This document shows, in pieces, positions 26,533-26,606 of a DNA stretch of 26,606 bases. The notes beneath the pieces were generated by a model. The model saw only the letters and a list, made by a program, of their open reading frames with translations. It was not told the DNA's origin and searched no databases. The DNA comes from H2-BAC3 sp045863035 (GTDB taxonomy: Bacteria > Bacteroidota > Ignavibacteria > Ignavibacteriales > Ignavibacteriaceae). Location of the stretch: NCBI GenBank assembly GCA_045863035.1, contig BTUV01000035.1:1-26606 (forward strand), read 5' to 3'. Both the position numbers and the translations under genes were made by a program. Each line of letters begins with the position of its first letter. Positions within the stretch are counted from its first letter, which is position 1.

Positions 26533-26606
26533 AATTGTGAATTGTGAATTGTGAATTGTGAATTGTGAATTGTGAATTGTGAATTGTGAATTGTGAATTG
26601 TGAATT
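26533..26606. repeat. Perfect heptanucleotide array (AATTGTG)n, cut by window edge
   Basis: Ten uninterrupted copies of AATTGTG plus four bases, reaching the last base of the window, so the true length is unknown. The reverse complement (CACAATT) is the same 7-base family as the ATTCACA units at 4957-5033, in the opposite orientation. Confidence 0.97.

Overview
The window looks like ordinary chromosome from a member of the Bacteroidota/Chlorobiota/Ignavibacteriota group, most likely an Ignavibacteria-type organism. The sequence supports this in several ways. Two secreted proteins end in type A sorting domains with the NYPNPFNP / NFPNPFNP signature. A complete sprA gene (the outer-membrane channel of the type IX secretion system, T9SS) is present. 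Several intergenic regions carry TTG-N18..20-TAnnTTTG promoter-like sequences. Fused 2-oxoacid:ferredoxin oxidoreductase genes suit an anaerobic or facultative lifestyle. The lineage call is inference from family knowledge; no rRNA is present.

Layout. Bases 1-442 hold a weak transposase-like remnant, a perfect inverted repeat, tRNA-Ala(GGC) and a bidirectional-looking terminator. Bases 443-4569 (minus) carry two adjacent secreted, propeller-like T9SS cargo proteins, probably one transcript. Bases 4570-5034 are a repeat-rich spacer with a palindromic GACTCC element (three copies) and a heptanucleotide ATTCACN array. Bases 5035-7281 (minus) encode a SulP anion transporter fused to STAS and cyclic-nucleotide-binding domains; it is divergent from a MATE exporter (7513-8865, plus). 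Next, on the plus strand, come alanine dehydrogenase, an acetyl-CoA hydrolase/CoA-transferase family enzyme and a PPP-family phosphatase (9160-12357, likely one operon). The very large sprA follows (12610-19434), then a 548-bp repeat-containing spacer. After that come nadE and dsbD, coupled by an ATGA overlap (19983-23407), and korA-korB, coupled by a TAATG overlap (23597-26466). A strong terminator and a second heptanucleotide array run to the window edge.

How the genes fit together. SprA is the channel through which proteins with C-terminal sorting domains, such as the two at the left end, cross the outer membrane, so translocon and cargo appear in one window. DsbD feeds reducing power to periplasmic thiols. 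KorAB interconverts 2-oxoglutarate and succinyl-CoA using ferredoxin, and alanine dehydrogenase links pyruvate, alanine and ammonia; with the CoA-transferase these are central carbon/nitrogen enzymes. NadE makes NAD.

I do not see a convincing new biological system. The items most worth a second look are the start of sprA, whose signal peptide seems to lie upstream of the only canonical start codon; the two dispersed repeat families (palindromic GACTCC and heptameric ATTCACN); the direct-repeat cluster downstream of sprA; and the tRNA-Ala flank, which may be an old integration scar.
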